Position numbers and translations under genes: made by a program
The notes under the pieces: generated by a model
The model's database searches: none
Seen by the model: the letters and a program-made list of their open reading frames with translations, nothing else
Told to the model about the DNA's origin: nothing
Shown here: positions 32,996 through 41,967 of the stretch, one piece after another
Layout: each line of letters opens with the position of its first letter
Numbering within the stretch: the first letter of the stretch is position 1
Assembly (NCBI RefSeq): GCF_000376565.1
Contig: NZ_BARG01000012.1
Location: 39,482 to 103,481, forward strand
From: Streptomyces hokutonensis
GTDB taxonomy: Bacteria > Actinomycetota > Actinomycetes > Streptomycetales > Streptomycetaceae
Direction of reading: 5' to 3'
Length of the DNA: 64,000 nucleotides

Positions 32996-33703
32996 ATGGC
33001 AGATCAGCTGGCGGGACTCGCCGACGACCGCGCCCTCCTGGGCCGCACGAGCACCGCCGAACGCGTCTCGGACATCCTCAGAAGCCGCATCGCCGAGGGC
33101 TATTTCCCGCCGGGGACCCGGCTCTCGGAGGACAGCATCGGCGGGGCACTCGGTGTGTCGCGCAACACACTCCGCGAGGCGTTCCGGCTGCTCACCCATG
33201 AGCGCCTGCTCGTCCACGAGTTGAACCGGGGCGTCTTCGTCCGGGTCCTGAGCGTCGAGGACGTCGAGGACATCTACCGCACCCGCCGCCTCGTCGAGTG
33301 CGCCGTCGTCCGGGGGCTCGGTGAGCCGCCGTACACCCTCGAAGAACTCGCGGCGGCCGTGACCGAGGGGCAGTTGGCGTCCGTCGAGGATGACTGGAAA
33401 GGAGTGGGTACGGCCAATATCCACTTCCACCGGGAACTGGTCGCCCTCGCCGGCAGCGCCCGCACCGACGAGCTGATGCGCAGCGTCTTCGCCGAACTCC
33501 GGCTCGCCTTCCACCTCGTGGACGACCCCAGGGCGCTCCACGAGCCGTACCTCCAGCGCAACCGCCTGATCCTCCAGGCGCTCCAGGCGGGCGACGCCGC
33601 CGAGGCCGAGAGACTGCTCGCGGTCTACCTCGACGACTCGCTCGAACGGGTCGTCGACGCGTACCGGCAGCGGGTCGGCGAGGACGGTACGGCCCTCGGC
33701 TGA
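32996..33703 (+). CDS. GntR-family (FadR subfamily) regulator
   Basis: A 235-residue protein with an N-terminal winged HTH ([40 protein letters not shown]) and an all-helical FCD ligand domain whose metal-binding residues appear in [13 protein letters not shown] and the late DEL...HLV region. It is divergent from the MFS-DUF1445-pxpABC operon and probably represses it in response to 5-oxoproline, glutamate or a related acid. It ends 100 bases before the condensin-like operon, which therefore probably has its own promoter. Confidence 0.9.
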   Translation: MADQLAGLADDRALLGRTSTAERVSDILRSRIAEGYFPPGTRLSEDSIGGALGVSRNTLREAFRLLTHERLLVHELNRGVFVRVLSVEDVEDIYRTRRLVECAVVRGLGEPPYTLEELAAAVTEGQLASVEDDWKGVGTANIHFHRELVALAGSARTDELMRSVFAELRLAFHLVDDPRALHEPYLQRNRLILQALQAGDAAEAERLLAVYLDDSLERVVDAYRQRVGEDGTALG

Positions 33704-33803
33704 CGAGGGCGCGGCGCCCGGCCCACCCCCGCACGCCGGTGTGGTGGTAGTCGCTTCTGCGTCGTTTGGGTCGTTGTCAGACCGAGGACCTAGTCTGTGC
33801 AGC

Positions 33804-35330
33804 GTGACTTCGCCAGCATCGACGGACAGCGTTCCGCCCCAGTTCAGCGCGGGGCCGCGCCCCGCCCCGGGCCCGGCCGCCGACGAGGGACTGGCGCGGC
33901 GACTGCGCGCGCTCGCCTGCACCGCGCCGCTGCACGACCTCGACGCGCGCAAGGCCAACCTCGCGGGCGAGTACTCGGTGTACGGCATGGCGGAGGTGGC
34001 CCTCGCCGCCATCGACCTGGTCACTCTCAACATGGACTTCGACACCGGCGCCGACCACGACCAGATAGTGGCCAGGCTCATCCCGCGCATCGCCGCCCAG
34101 GCCCCGCAGCGCCCCGTCACCGAGCACGAGCGCGTGGCCCGCTGGGTCCTGGAGAACCTGATCAACGTCGGCAGCGTCGACCGCGGCTTCCGCACCGTCT
34201 ACGGCACGTTCGCCCAGGACGGCACCTATGTGCGCCGCGACTACGACTTCAAGCTGATCGAAGAGGTCCCCGGCTACGGCGGCAGCGTCTACCTCCGTAC
34301 GACCGACGAGGCCGTCAACGTCCTCGTGGGCGCCCTCGACACCGACGTCACCAGCGCGCAGATCGCCGCCGAGGTCAAGCTGGAGGTACTGATCAGCCGC
34401 GGCCGGCTCGCCGACGCCCAACTGGCCGCCGAGCAGGCCCGGTACCGGACCGTGCAGTACTCGGAGACCCTCCGCCGCGCCCTCGACGCCACCCGGCGCA
34501 ACGTCCGCGCGGTGGACTGGCTCAACGCCGTGCCCGACATGATCGCCGAGGCTCTCGACCACGTGGCCGACCGCTACCGCCACGAGAACGCGATCCTCAC
34601 CAACATCCGCAAGGCCCGCGACGAGTCCGAGGACCCCGAACAGAAGCGCCGCGCCGCCGAGTTGGTCGACATCGTCAAGGACTGCATCCGACGGCACACC
34701 CAACTCCAGTCGCGTCTCCTGGAAGCGGGGCCGCTGTTCCGCGCGGAGCAGGACCGGCAGGCCTTCGCCACGCCCATGACGACGTCGGGGATAGATCTCT
34801 ACGGGCATCTCGTCTCGCCCGTGCTGCCGCTGCCCCTGGAGCAGGCGATCCGGGTCACCGACGCGTTCTTCGCGCGCGGGACCGGGCTGCGTACGCCGGT
34901 GTCCGTCCGGGTGGGAGACCTCGTCGACATACTGCTGACGCCGCCTCAGGAGCGGGAGCACCTCGGTGCGGAGATGCCGGAGCCGGATCTCATCGCGACG
35001 CCGGACGACAGCCGGTTCAGCGAGGAGCAGTTGGCGGCGGCGATGGAGTTGCTCGACCTGCCTGCGGACGCGCCGCGGAGGTTGTCGGGGTTGCTCGCCG
35101 ATGCGCGCCGACAGGATCCCGAACTGCCTTATCTGGTCGCCCTGTTGGCTGTGCATGCGGCCAGTCCGCCGGTCGGTACCGCGTATCGGCAGGGGGAGCC
35201 GAAGCTGTTGTTCGCCGTGGACGACGGGACCGAGCTGGACGATCCCGAGTTCGGTGGGGCCGATCTGATTGTGGGGATGGCCTTGTTGGACGCCGTGGGG
35301 ATGGCGGCGGGCAGGACGGAGGCGGCGTAA
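33804..35330 (+). CDS. Kleisin-like subunit of a MukBEF/MksBEF/Wadjet-type condensin
   Basis: A 508-residue soluble, mostly helical protein of no standard family that I can name with certainty. An N-terminal winged-helix-like region (NLAGEYSVYGMAEVALAAID...ENLINVG) is followed by a long helical middle (LADAQLAAEQARYRTVQYSE, HRYRHENAILTNIRKARDE and similar) and a C-terminal winged-helix-like part. This layout, first in a three-gene set with a KITE-like protein and an SMC-like ATPase, matches MksF/JetA. The GTG at 33804 lies close behind a TAGTCT -10-like element, so the message may be nearly leaderless. Assignment rests mainly on context. Confidence 0.6.
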   Translation: MTSPASTDSVPPQFSAGPRPAPGPAADEGLARRLRALACTAPLHDLDARKANLAGEYSVYGMAEVALAAIDLVTLNMDFDTGADHDQIVARLIPRIAAQAPQRPVTEHERVARWVLENLINVGSVDRGFRTVYGTFAQDGTYVRRDYDFKLIEEVPGYGGSVYLRTTDEAVNVLVGALDTDVTSAQIAAEVKLEVLISRGRLADAQLAAEQARYRTVQYSETLRRALDATRRNVRAVDWLNAVPDMIAEALDHVADRYRHENAILTNIRKARDESEDPEQKRRAAELVDIVKDCIRRHTQLQSRLLEAGPLFRAEQDRQAFATPMTTSGIDLYGHLVSPVLPLPLEQAIRVTDAFFARGTGLRTPVSVRVGDLVDILLTPPQEREHLGAEMPEPDLIATPDDSRFSEEQLAAAMELLDLPADAPRRLSGLLADARRQDPELPYLVALLAVHAASPPVGTAYRQGEPKLLFAVDDGTELDDPEFGGADLIVGMALLDAVGMAAGRTEAA

Positions 35331-35333
35331 GGC

Positions 35334-35411
35334 ATGAACGACTGCGACGTGAACCACCGCTATGTGAACGACCGCTGCATGAAGAACCTCAGCAAGGAGC
35401 CCCAACCGTGA
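35334..35411 (+). CDS. 25-codon mini-ORF linking the first two condensin genes
   Basis: ATG 35334 to TGA 35411 encodes a 25-residue peptide beginning MNDCDVNHRYVNDRCMKN. Its stop overlaps the GTG start of the next gene (GTGA), so ribosomes finishing it could restart there. It begins four bases after the stop of the kleisin-like gene. The peptide consists of five-residue units because its DNA is a 15-bp tandem repeat. It has no clear ribosome binding site, so it is either a coupling device or repeat-derived spacer. Confidence 0.35.
   Translation: MNDCDVNHRYVNDRCMKNLSKEPQP
35335..35394 (+). repeat. Four 15-bp degenerate tandem repeats
   Basis: Units start at 35335, 35350, 35365 and 35380, each beginning TGAA: TGAACGACTGCGACG, TGAACCACCGCTATG, TGAACGACCGCTGCA, TGAAGAACCTCAGCA. 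Units 2 and 3 share 11 of 15 bases. The array fills almost the whole gap between the kleisin-like and KITE-like genes and runs into the AAGGAG ribosome binding site. Confidence 0.55.
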
Positions 35412-36286
35412 GCGAGCACGTCGAATGGAGTGAGCCGGAGGCCGCCGCCGCGCCGGTGACCGCCGTCATCACGCCCGCCGACGCCGCCGACGCGGCGCGG
35501 CTCGTCGCGTTCGGGTTGCAGCCCAAACTGCAGCCCGCGCGGGACCAGGAATACGCGGAGCTGCTCCGCCGGTACCGGGAGGACCCGCCGTTCGCCCGGC
35601 TCGCCGACGCCGTGGCCGCCGGGCTCGGCCTGGTCGTCCTGGAGGTGTCCCCGCGCGCGGGGATGGCCGTGACCGCCGCCGAGGACTCCGTGTTCGCCGT
35701 GCGGATGGGCGACTACGCGCGGCGTACGGCCGCCGACTCCGGGGACCGCTTCCTGCACGGGCTCGCGCATCTCTCCGTCGCCGCGATGGCGTTCCCGCGC
35801 CCCGAGGACCTGGCCGACGACGGCTACATCGGGCGCGTCACGGTCAACGGGGTCGACGCCTTCGTGCGGCAGGCCTGTCGGCGCCTGGAGGAGCGGGCCG
35901 ACGAGCAGGGCATGAACACCGACCCGGCCACCGACGCGCCCGGCCTGGAGGCCGCCTGGCGGATCTGGGTCAGACGCAGCTCGACCGGAGCCACCAAGGA
36001 CGCCCGCAGACTCGCCGGTTCGACCACCGGCATCGTCGGCAAGGCCGCCGCGTTCCTCACCGACTCCGGCTTCCTCCAGCGCACGGGCGACGACAACGGC
36101 GGCACGTACCGCACGACCGCCCGCTACCAGCTCCAGGTGCGTGACATGGCCGGCAGCGCCGCCATGGCCGAGCTGCTGGAACTGGGCGTCGTCCCGGTCA
36201 CCGACGGCACCGCGAGCCTGCTGCCCGCCGAGGACACCGAGGACCTGGAGCTGGTGGCCGACGCCGGACTGCCGTTCCACTCCTGA
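35408..36286 (+). CDS. KITE-like (MksE/JetB-type) subunit
   Basis: A 292-residue protein with a variable N-terminus, a compact domain (FARLADAVAAGLGLVVLEVS, SVFAVRMGDYARR, FLHGLAHLSVAAMAFPRPED) and a winged-helix pair towards the C-terminus (GIVGKAAAFLTDSGFLQRTG, TARYQLQVRDMAGSAAMAEL). In MukBEF, MksBEF and Wadjet, proteins of this size bridge kleisin and SMC heads. The GTG start is set by AAGGAG upstream. Homology is inferred; the position between a kleisin-like and an SMC-like gene is the main support. Confidence 0.6.
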   Translation: MSEHVEWSEPEAAAAPVTAVITPADAADAARLVAFGLQPKLQPARDQEYAELLRRYREDPPFARLADAVAAGLGLVVLEVSPRAGMAVTAAEDSVFAVRMGDYARRTAADSGDRFLHGLAHLSVAAMAFPRPEDLADDGYIGRVTVNGVDAFVRQACRRLEERADEQGMNTDPATDAPGLEAAWRIWVRRSSTGATKDARRLAGSTTGIVGKAAAFLTDSGFLQRTGDDNGGTYRTTARYQLQVRDMAGSAAMAELLELGVVPVTDGTASLLPAEDTEDLELVADAGLPFHS

Positions 36287-36352
36287 GCACCAGCCCCTCC
36301 AGAAGACCTACGACCCCCCACACCTGCCGAAGACTTACGACGAGAGTCCGCC

Positions 36353-39300
36353 ATGTACGAGCTGTCCCGGGTCCGCCTCTACTCCATCGGGCCCGCCGGT
36401 GCGCGCTACGCCGACACCGTGCTTGACCTGCGAGGCGTGGGCAAGCCCGTGCCCGACCCCGCCCCCACCCAGGCGGAGTTCTTCGAGGACGAGCCGGTCG
36501 GGCCGCCGCGCCGCCCCGCGCCCGCCGGTGTGCTCTTCCTGGAGAACGGCGGCGGCAAGTCTGTCCTGCTCAAGCTGATCTTCTCGGTGATGCTGCCCGG
36601 TCACCGCAACACACTCGGCGGCGCCAGCTCCGGCGTGCTGCGTAAGTTCCTCCTCGCGGACGACTGCGGACATGTCGCCCTGGAGTGGCAGCACACGCTG
36701 ACCGGCGAGTGCGTGGTCGTCGGCAAGGTCAGCGAGTGGCGGGGGCGCCAAGTCTCCAACGACCCGCGGAAGTTCGCCGAGGCCTGGTACTCGTTCCGGC
36801 CCGGTCCGGGACTCAGCCTGGACAACCTCCCCGTCGCCGAGGCCACTTCCGTACGGCCGCCCGTGGAGGGCGCGTCCGGCGCTCAGGGCCGTCGGCGCAC
36901 CATGAAGGGGTTCCGGGACGCCATCACCGAGGCCGGCAAGGCGTATCCGCACCTCGAAGTCCACTGGGAGGAGATCCACGACCGCTGGATCGAGCACCTG
37001 GGCGACCTGGGCCTCGACCCCGAACTCTTCCGCTACCAGCGGGAGATGAACGCCGACGAGGGCGAGGCCGCCGGCCTCTTCGCGGTCAAGAAGGACTCCG
37101 ACTTCACCGACCTGCTGCTCCGCGCGGTCACCGACACCCGCGACACCGACGGGCTCGCCGACCTGGTCGGCGGCTTCGGCAACAAGCTGGGGCGGCGCGC
37201 CGAGTTGATCGCCGAGCGGGACTTCACGGCCGGTTCAGTGGATCTGCTCGGCCGGATCGTCGAGGCCGCCGAGGGACGGGCACGCGCGCGTGACATCCAC
37301 GCCGGCGCCGAGCGCCGTACCCGCACCCTGGCACGGCGGTTGTCCGCGCGGGGCGCGCAGGAGCGGCTGCGGGCCGCCGACCTCGCCCAGCGGGTCACCG
37401 CCGCCGCATACGCCGTCACGCACTCCGAGGGGGCGCGTGAGCGCAGCGCGCTGATCGCCGCCGAACTGGCCTACAGGCACGCCTCGTTGGCACTCGCCAC
37501 GACGGAGAAGTCCGCCGCCGCGCAGAAGCGCGAACTCGCCGACGCCCGCACCCTGCACTCCGCCTGGCAGGCCGCCGAGGCCGTCCTGCGCCACCGCGCC
37601 GCATCCGACCGGTCCGCGCGCGTGGCCGTCGCCATCCGCGAGGCCGAGCGGGACGCCGCACCGGCGCTCGCCGCCCGCGCCAAGGCCGCCGTCGATCTCG
37701 TACGGGCCCTGCACGAGGCCGCGGAGAACGCCGAGAACCTCGCCAACGAGGGCGAGGAGCGCTCCGCCGCCCTCCAGGAGGTCGGCGAGACCTCGCACCG
37801 GGACGCTACCTCCGCCGCCACCGAGGCACAGCGCGCCCGCAGCGAGATCGGGCATCTGCGCCAGCGCCTGTCCGAGGTCGAGCAGGAGACCGCCGAGGCG
37901 GTACGCGCGGGCTGGCTCGACGACAGCGCCCCCGACGCCGACCCGGCACGCGCGGCCCTCGCGGCGAGCGATGCCGAGAAGACGGCCGTAGCCGCCTGGG
38001 ACACCGCGCGCGAGGCATCCCGCAGGGCGTCCGAGCACGCGCGTGAAGCGGCTTCCGCCGAGTCCCGCGCGGAGTTGACGGCGGCCCGCGCGTCCGACGC
38101 CGCGACCGCCGCCGAGCGGACCTACGACGCGGAACGGCGCCTCGCGGAGGGACTGGCGGGGGAGGAGCGGCTCGCGGAGCTGCTGAGCCTGCCTGGTGCT
38201 GGTGCTGGTGCTGGTGCTGGTGGTGCCGGTGTCGTGCCTGTGCCGCGTGGCGCCAACGAGGTTGCGGCGAGCGGCAGTTCCGCCGCCCACGCCACCCCTG
38301 TCAGCCACTCCGATACCACCCACCCCTCCCGCCCCCTCGCCGAAGGCCCCCTCACCCCCGAGGAACTCGACCGCTTCGCCGACGAGTTGCGCGAGCTGCT
38401 CGACGACGGGGTCGCCTCCAGCGAGCGGCAGCTCTTCGATCTGCGTACCGCCGCCGCCGACGACTCCCGGATCCTCGGGGCGCTCGGTGACGGCGGGCTG
38501 CTGCCGCCCGGCCCGGACGTGCTGGCCACCGTCGAGTACCTGGGCGAGCACGGCATCCCGGCCCTGCCCGGCTGGCGTTACCTCGCGCAGGCCGTCGACC
38601 CCGTCGACCACGCGCGCGTGCTGGCCGCCCGGCCCGAGCTGGTCGACGGTGTGATCATCACCGACCCGGACACGCACGCGCGTGCCCGCGAGGCGCTCAG
38701 CGACGCGGCCCTGCTGCCCCGGTCCGCCGTGGCCGTCGGCACGGCCGCCGCCCTGCTCGCCCCCACTCCGGCGGCCGACGTACAGAACAGCGACGTCTTC
38801 CTCGTACCGCCGAACCCCGCCATGCACGACGAGCACGCCGCCGACGAGGAGCGGCAGGCGCTGCGCGCGCGGGCCACCGAGCGGGACGAGGAGATCCGCA
38901 CGCTCGCCGCCCGGCTCGGCAAGGATCGGGAGCTGGCGGCGCGGCTCGCGTCCTGGCGCACCGGATGTCCGAGCGGGCGGCTGGTCGAACTGGCGCAGTC
39001 CGCGCGGGACACGCGCGCGTTCGCCGAGGAGGCCGAGGCCGAGCTCGCCGAGGCGCGGACCCTGCGGGCCGAGGCCGACGAAGCCGCCGCCGAGGCCGCC
39101 CAGGCGCGCGACGAACGGCAGGAGACCGCGCAGAAGGCCCGCCGTGCCGCCGACGCCCTCGCCGGACTCGCCTTCCGGCTGCGCGAACGCGCCGGCTGGC
39201 AGGTCAAACTGCGTGAACTCGCCGACGAGGCAACCGAGTCGGAGGCCCGCGCCCAGTCCTGCCTGGAGCGGGCCCGCGCCGCCGACGAGGACCGCCGAGC

Positions 39301-41068
39301 CGCCCAGCGCGCGGCGGACGACGCGCGCCGTACGGCCCGTGCGCTGCGCGCCGAGCGTTCCGAGATCGCCGGCGCCCCCGACGACGTACCGGCAAACGGC
39401 CCCGACGCTCCCAAGCCGTCGCTGCCCGCCCTGCGCGAGGCCTATCGCGCCGCGTCCCAGCTCTACGAGAAGGTCGGCGTCGGCGCCGATCTGCGGGCCG
39501 AGCAGGCGCGGGCGGAGAGCGACGAGAGCGCGGCGATCGCCGAGTTGGACCGGCTCAGCAACAAGGTCCGCACCCGCGCGGCCCAGTTGTTGGAGTCGCC
39601 CGACGGCTCCGACGGGCCGTCCCGGCAGGCCGCCGCGGCGCGCGCCGAGGAACTGGTGCAGCTGCTGGAGACCCGGGTGTCGAACGCGAGCGAGCAGCTC
39701 GGGCGGCTGCGCGGCGAGGCCGAGCGGCACGCGCCCGAGGACGGCGAGGCGCACACCGAGCTGGCCGAGGAGCTGGTTCCGCGCGACGCCGAGCACGCCC
39801 AGGCCCTGCTGCGCACCGCCACGGCCGAACTCGCCTCCCGCACCGACGCGTTGGGCCAGGCCCGCGAGGCGCACGCCGAACTCCTCGACGCCCACCGCGC
39901 CGCCGAGGACGGCGCCGGCGGCTTCGACGAGACCGCCGCGATGCTGCGGGACCTGCTGCGCGAGCACTCCTCGGACGAGGAGCAGGAGGAGCCCGAGCCG
40001 TACCCGGGCAGCCTGGAGGAGGCCCGGCACTCCGCCGCCGAGGCCCGCCGCTCGCTGCGCGGCTGCGCATCCGACCTCTCCGCCGCCGAGGGCGCCGTAC
40101 GGGAAGCGAGCGATGTGCTGGTGCGGCACGCCAACTCCACGCGGTACGAGCAGGTGCGGACCCCCGCGCGGCAGCAGATCCGGGAGCTGCCGGCGTCCTC
40201 GCTGCCCGAGCACGCGCAGAAGTGGGCTGACGCCTTCGCGCCCCGACTCCGGGTCCTCACCGACGAGTTGGCGCAATTGGAGCGCAACCGCGACTCGATC
40301 GTGGACCGGCTCCGCGGGCTCGTCGAGTCGGCGCTCGCCACCCTGCGGTCCGCGCAGCGGCTGTCCCGGCTGCCGGAGGGGCTCGGCGAGTGGTCCGGGC
40401 AGGAGTTCCTCCGCATCCGCTTCGAGGAGCCCGACCAGGCCACGCTGACCGAGCGGCTCGGCGAGGTCGTCGACGAGGCCACCCGGGCCGCCGTGAAGAA
40501 GAACTCCGACATGCGGCGCGACGGAATGTCCCTGCTGCTGCGGGGAGTTGGTGCCGCCCTGGAGCCCAAGGGCGTCGCCGTCGAGATCCTCAAGCCGGAC
40601 GCCGTACTGCGTGCCGAGCGGGTGCCCGTCGGGCAGATGGGTGACGTGTTCTCAGGCGGTCAGCTTCTCACCGCGGCCATCGCCCTGTACTGCACGATGG
40701 CCGCGCTGCGCTCGAACGACCGGGGCCGCGACAAGCACCGGCACGCCGGCACGCTCTTCCTCGACAACCCCATCGGGCGGGCCAACGCCACCTATCTGCT
40801 GGAGCTGCAGCGCGCCGTGTCCGACGCGCTCGGTGTCCAACTCCTGTACACCACCGGCCTGTTCGACACGACGGCACTGGCCGAGTTCCCGCTGGTCATC
40901 CGGCTGCGCAACGACGCCGACCTGCGAGCCGGCCTCAAGTACATCAGCGTGGAGGAACATCTCCGGCCGGGACTGCCGCAGCAGGCCCCCGCCGGAGAGG
41001 GCGAGTCGGTGCACAGCGAAATCACCGCGACCCGGATGTTCAAGCGACCGGCGCCGACCGCCCCGTAG
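36353..41068 (+). CDS. SMC-like ATPase of a condensin-type complex (MksB/JetC-like)
   Basis: A 1571-residue protein. N-terminal head: Walker A LENGGGKSVLL with Lys69. A long Ala/Glu/Arg-rich coiled coil covers about residues 310-600. A Gly-Ala low-complexity linker (about 612-660) leads into a globular hinge-like insert (about 670-830, including LLPPGPDVLATVEYLGEHG and DVFLVPPNPAMHDE), then a second coiled coil to about 1360. C-terminal head: ABC signature FSGGQ (1433-1437) and Walker B LFLDNPIGRAN, where the position after Asp1471 is Asn instead of the usual catalytic Glu. It should clamp and perhaps extrude DNA with the two upstream products. No nuclease gene follows. Confidence 0.78.
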   Translation: MYELSRVRLYSIGPAGARYADTVLDLRGVGKPVPDPAPTQAEFFEDEPVGPPRRPAPAGVLFLENGGGKSVLLKLIFSVMLPGHRNTLGGASSGVLRKFLLADDCGHVALEWQHTLTGECVVVGKVSEWRGRQVSNDPRKFAEAWYSFRPGPGLSLDNLPVAEATSVRPPVEGASGAQGRRRTMKGFRDAITEAGKAYPHLEVHWEEIHDRWIEHLGDLGLDPELFRYQREMNADEGEAAGLFAVKKDSDFTDLLLRAVTDTRDTDGLADLVGGFGNKLGRRAELIAERDFTAGSVDLLGRIVEAAEGRARARDIHAGAERRTRTLARRLSARGAQERLRAADLAQRVTAAAYAVTHSEGARERSALIAAELAYRHASLALATTEKSAAAQKRELADARTLHSAWQAAEAVLRHRAASDRSARVAVAIREAERDAAPALAARAKAAVDLVRALHEAAENAENLANEGEERSAALQEVGETSHRDATSAATEAQRARSEIGHLRQRLSEVEQETAEAVRAGWLDDSAPDADPARAALAASDAEKTAVAAWDTAREASRRASEHAREAASAESRAELTAARASDAATAAERTYDAERRLAEGLAGEERLAELLSLPGAGAGAGAGGAGVVPVPRGANEVAASGSSAAHATPVSHSDTTHPSRPLAEGPLTPEELDRFADELRELLDDGVASSERQLFDLRTAAADDSRILGALGDGGLLPPGPDVLATVEYLGEHGIPALPGWRYLAQAVDPVDHARVLAARPELVDGVIITDPDTHARAREALSDAALLPRSAVAVGTAAALLAPTPAADVQNSDVFLVPPNPAMHDEHAADEERQALRARATERDEEIRTLAARLGKDRELAARLASWRTGCPSGRLVELAQSARDTRAFAEEAEAELAEARTLRAEADEAAAEAAQARDERQETAQKARRAADALAGLAFRLRERAGWQVKLRELADEATESEARAQSCLERARAADEDRRAAQRAADDARRTARALRAERSEIAGAPDDVPANGPDAPKPSLPALREAYRAASQLYEKVGVGADLRAEQARAESDESAAIAELDRLSNKVRTRAAQLLESPDGSDGPSRQAAAARAEELVQLLETRVSNASEQLGRLRGEAERHAPEDGEAHTELAEELVPRDAEHAQALLRTATAELASRTDALGQAREAHAELLDAHRAAEDGAGGFDETAAMLRDLLREHSSDEEQEEPEPYPGSLEEARHSAAEARRSLRGCASDLSAAEGAVREASDVLVRHANSTRYEQVRTPARQQIRELPASSLPEHAQKWADAFAPRLRVLTDELAQLERNRDSIVDRLRGLVESALATLRSAQRLSRLPEGLGEWSGQEFLRIRFEEPDQATLTERLGEVVDEATRAAVKKNSDMRRDGMSLLLRGVGAALEPKGVAVEILKPDAVLRAERVPVGQMGDVFSGGQLLTAAIALYCTMAALRSNDRGRDKHRHAGTLFLDNPIGRANATYLLELQRAVSDALGVQLLYTTGLFDTTALAEFPLVIRLRNDADLRAGLKYISVEEHLRPGLPQQAPAGEGESVHSEITATRMFKRPAPTAP
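38195..38218 (+). repeat. Hexanucleotide GGTGCT microsatellite inside the SMC-like gene
   Basis: Four perfect GGTGCT units followed by GGTGGTGCCGGT encode the Gly-Ala run LPGAGAGAGAGGAG. As units are six bases, length changes keep frame and would only lengthen or shorten the linker before the hinge-like domain. Confidence 0.8.
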
Positions 41069-41091
41069 GAAACGTCGTCCGTGACCGGACC

Positions 41092-41640
41092 TCAGGAGTG
41101 GGACTGGGACAGCTGCCCGGCGCCGCCCTTGCGGGCTATCCGCTCCTGCGCCCGCCGGGTGGCCTTCGCCTGACGCTGGGCCCGACGCCGCTCGCGGCGG
41201 AGGGCCCGGGCCGTGCTGCTGGGCTCCGAGACGACGCCGTTGCGCTGGTTCCACATCTGGCGGGTCACCCAGACGTCGAGGACGCCCCAGGTGGCCACCA
41301 CCGTGCTGACCACGCTGCTGATCACCATCGGGAACGCCAGCCAGGACCCGGCCATCGTGCACAGGAAGGCCACCGTCGCCTGGATCAGTGTCACGGCGAT
41401 GATGAGCACCGCCCGCACCGCCGCCGTACGCACCGGATCGGGCAGCCGGCGCCGACGCGCGGGCTCCTCGATCCACAACGGCCTGTAGTACTCCTGCTGT
41501 TCGGCTGTCGCGCGGGCCGCGCGCGGCCTCTCGAACCCCGCCGCCTTCGGTGCGCCCGAGCGCGCCGGAGCCTCGCCGTCCCCCGTCGACCGCGCCGTCA
41601 CGCCGTCCTCAAGCGTCTCTTGCCGCTCCGCCGTGCCCAT
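41092..41640 (-). CDS. Small hypothetical membrane protein
   Basis: A 182-residue protein with a charged N-terminal tail, two central hydrophobic segments (VRAVLIIAVTLIQATVAFLC and SWLAFPMVISSVVSTVVATW) and a very basic C-terminal tail (RALRRERRRAQRQAKATRRA). The positive tail would face the cytoplasm and could contact nucleic acid or lipid head groups. The start at 41640 has GGGGAGG upstream. It converges on the SMC-like gene with 23 bases between stops. Function is unknown; it does not resemble the nuclease JetD. Confidence 0.7.
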   Translation of the reverse strand: MGTAERQETLEDGVTARSTGDGEAPARSGAPKAAGFERPRAARATAEQQEYYRPLWIEEPARRRRLPDPVRTAAVRAVLIIAVTLIQATVAFLCTMAGSWLAFPMVISSVVSTVVATWGVLDVWVTRQMWNQRNGVVSEPSSTARALRRERRRAQRQAKATRRAQERIARKGGAGQLSQSHS

Positions 41641-41967
41641 CAACGTGTCCTCCCCACCGCCGGTACACCACTCGCTCCCGAGTCCGAAGACTCCGGCTCC
41701 CCAGTGGGTGCCCGGCCTGCCCTGTTTTACGCCGCCCGGATGCGGATGCGACTCCTGTGGCCGGTTCCGCACCCATATCCCGTAGAGAAAGACGAACAAC
41801 ATCCCACGAAGATTCCCAAGGAACGAAAATTTCCAGCCAACTGGCCAACCGGGTCGATCCGGTCAGGTCAGGCGAACCTCGCGGAATCAGGGCGGCAATC
41901 TCCCGTAATGCCCTGACACCTCCCCATGTCCGGTCCCTGGTGCGGAAGTTCACGCTCCGGACAGCTC

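Noticed and set aside
37235..40276. A 1013-codon open frame on the minus strand, antisense to the SMC-like gene
   Set aside because: It is an artefact of GC3 bias in the real gene. It has Gly/Arg/Leu-rich composition, no domain, and no ribosome binding site.
41092..41640. Candidate JetD/MksG nuclease next to the condensin-like genes
   Set aside because: The protein is a small two-helix membrane protein on the opposite strand without any Toprim-like motif.
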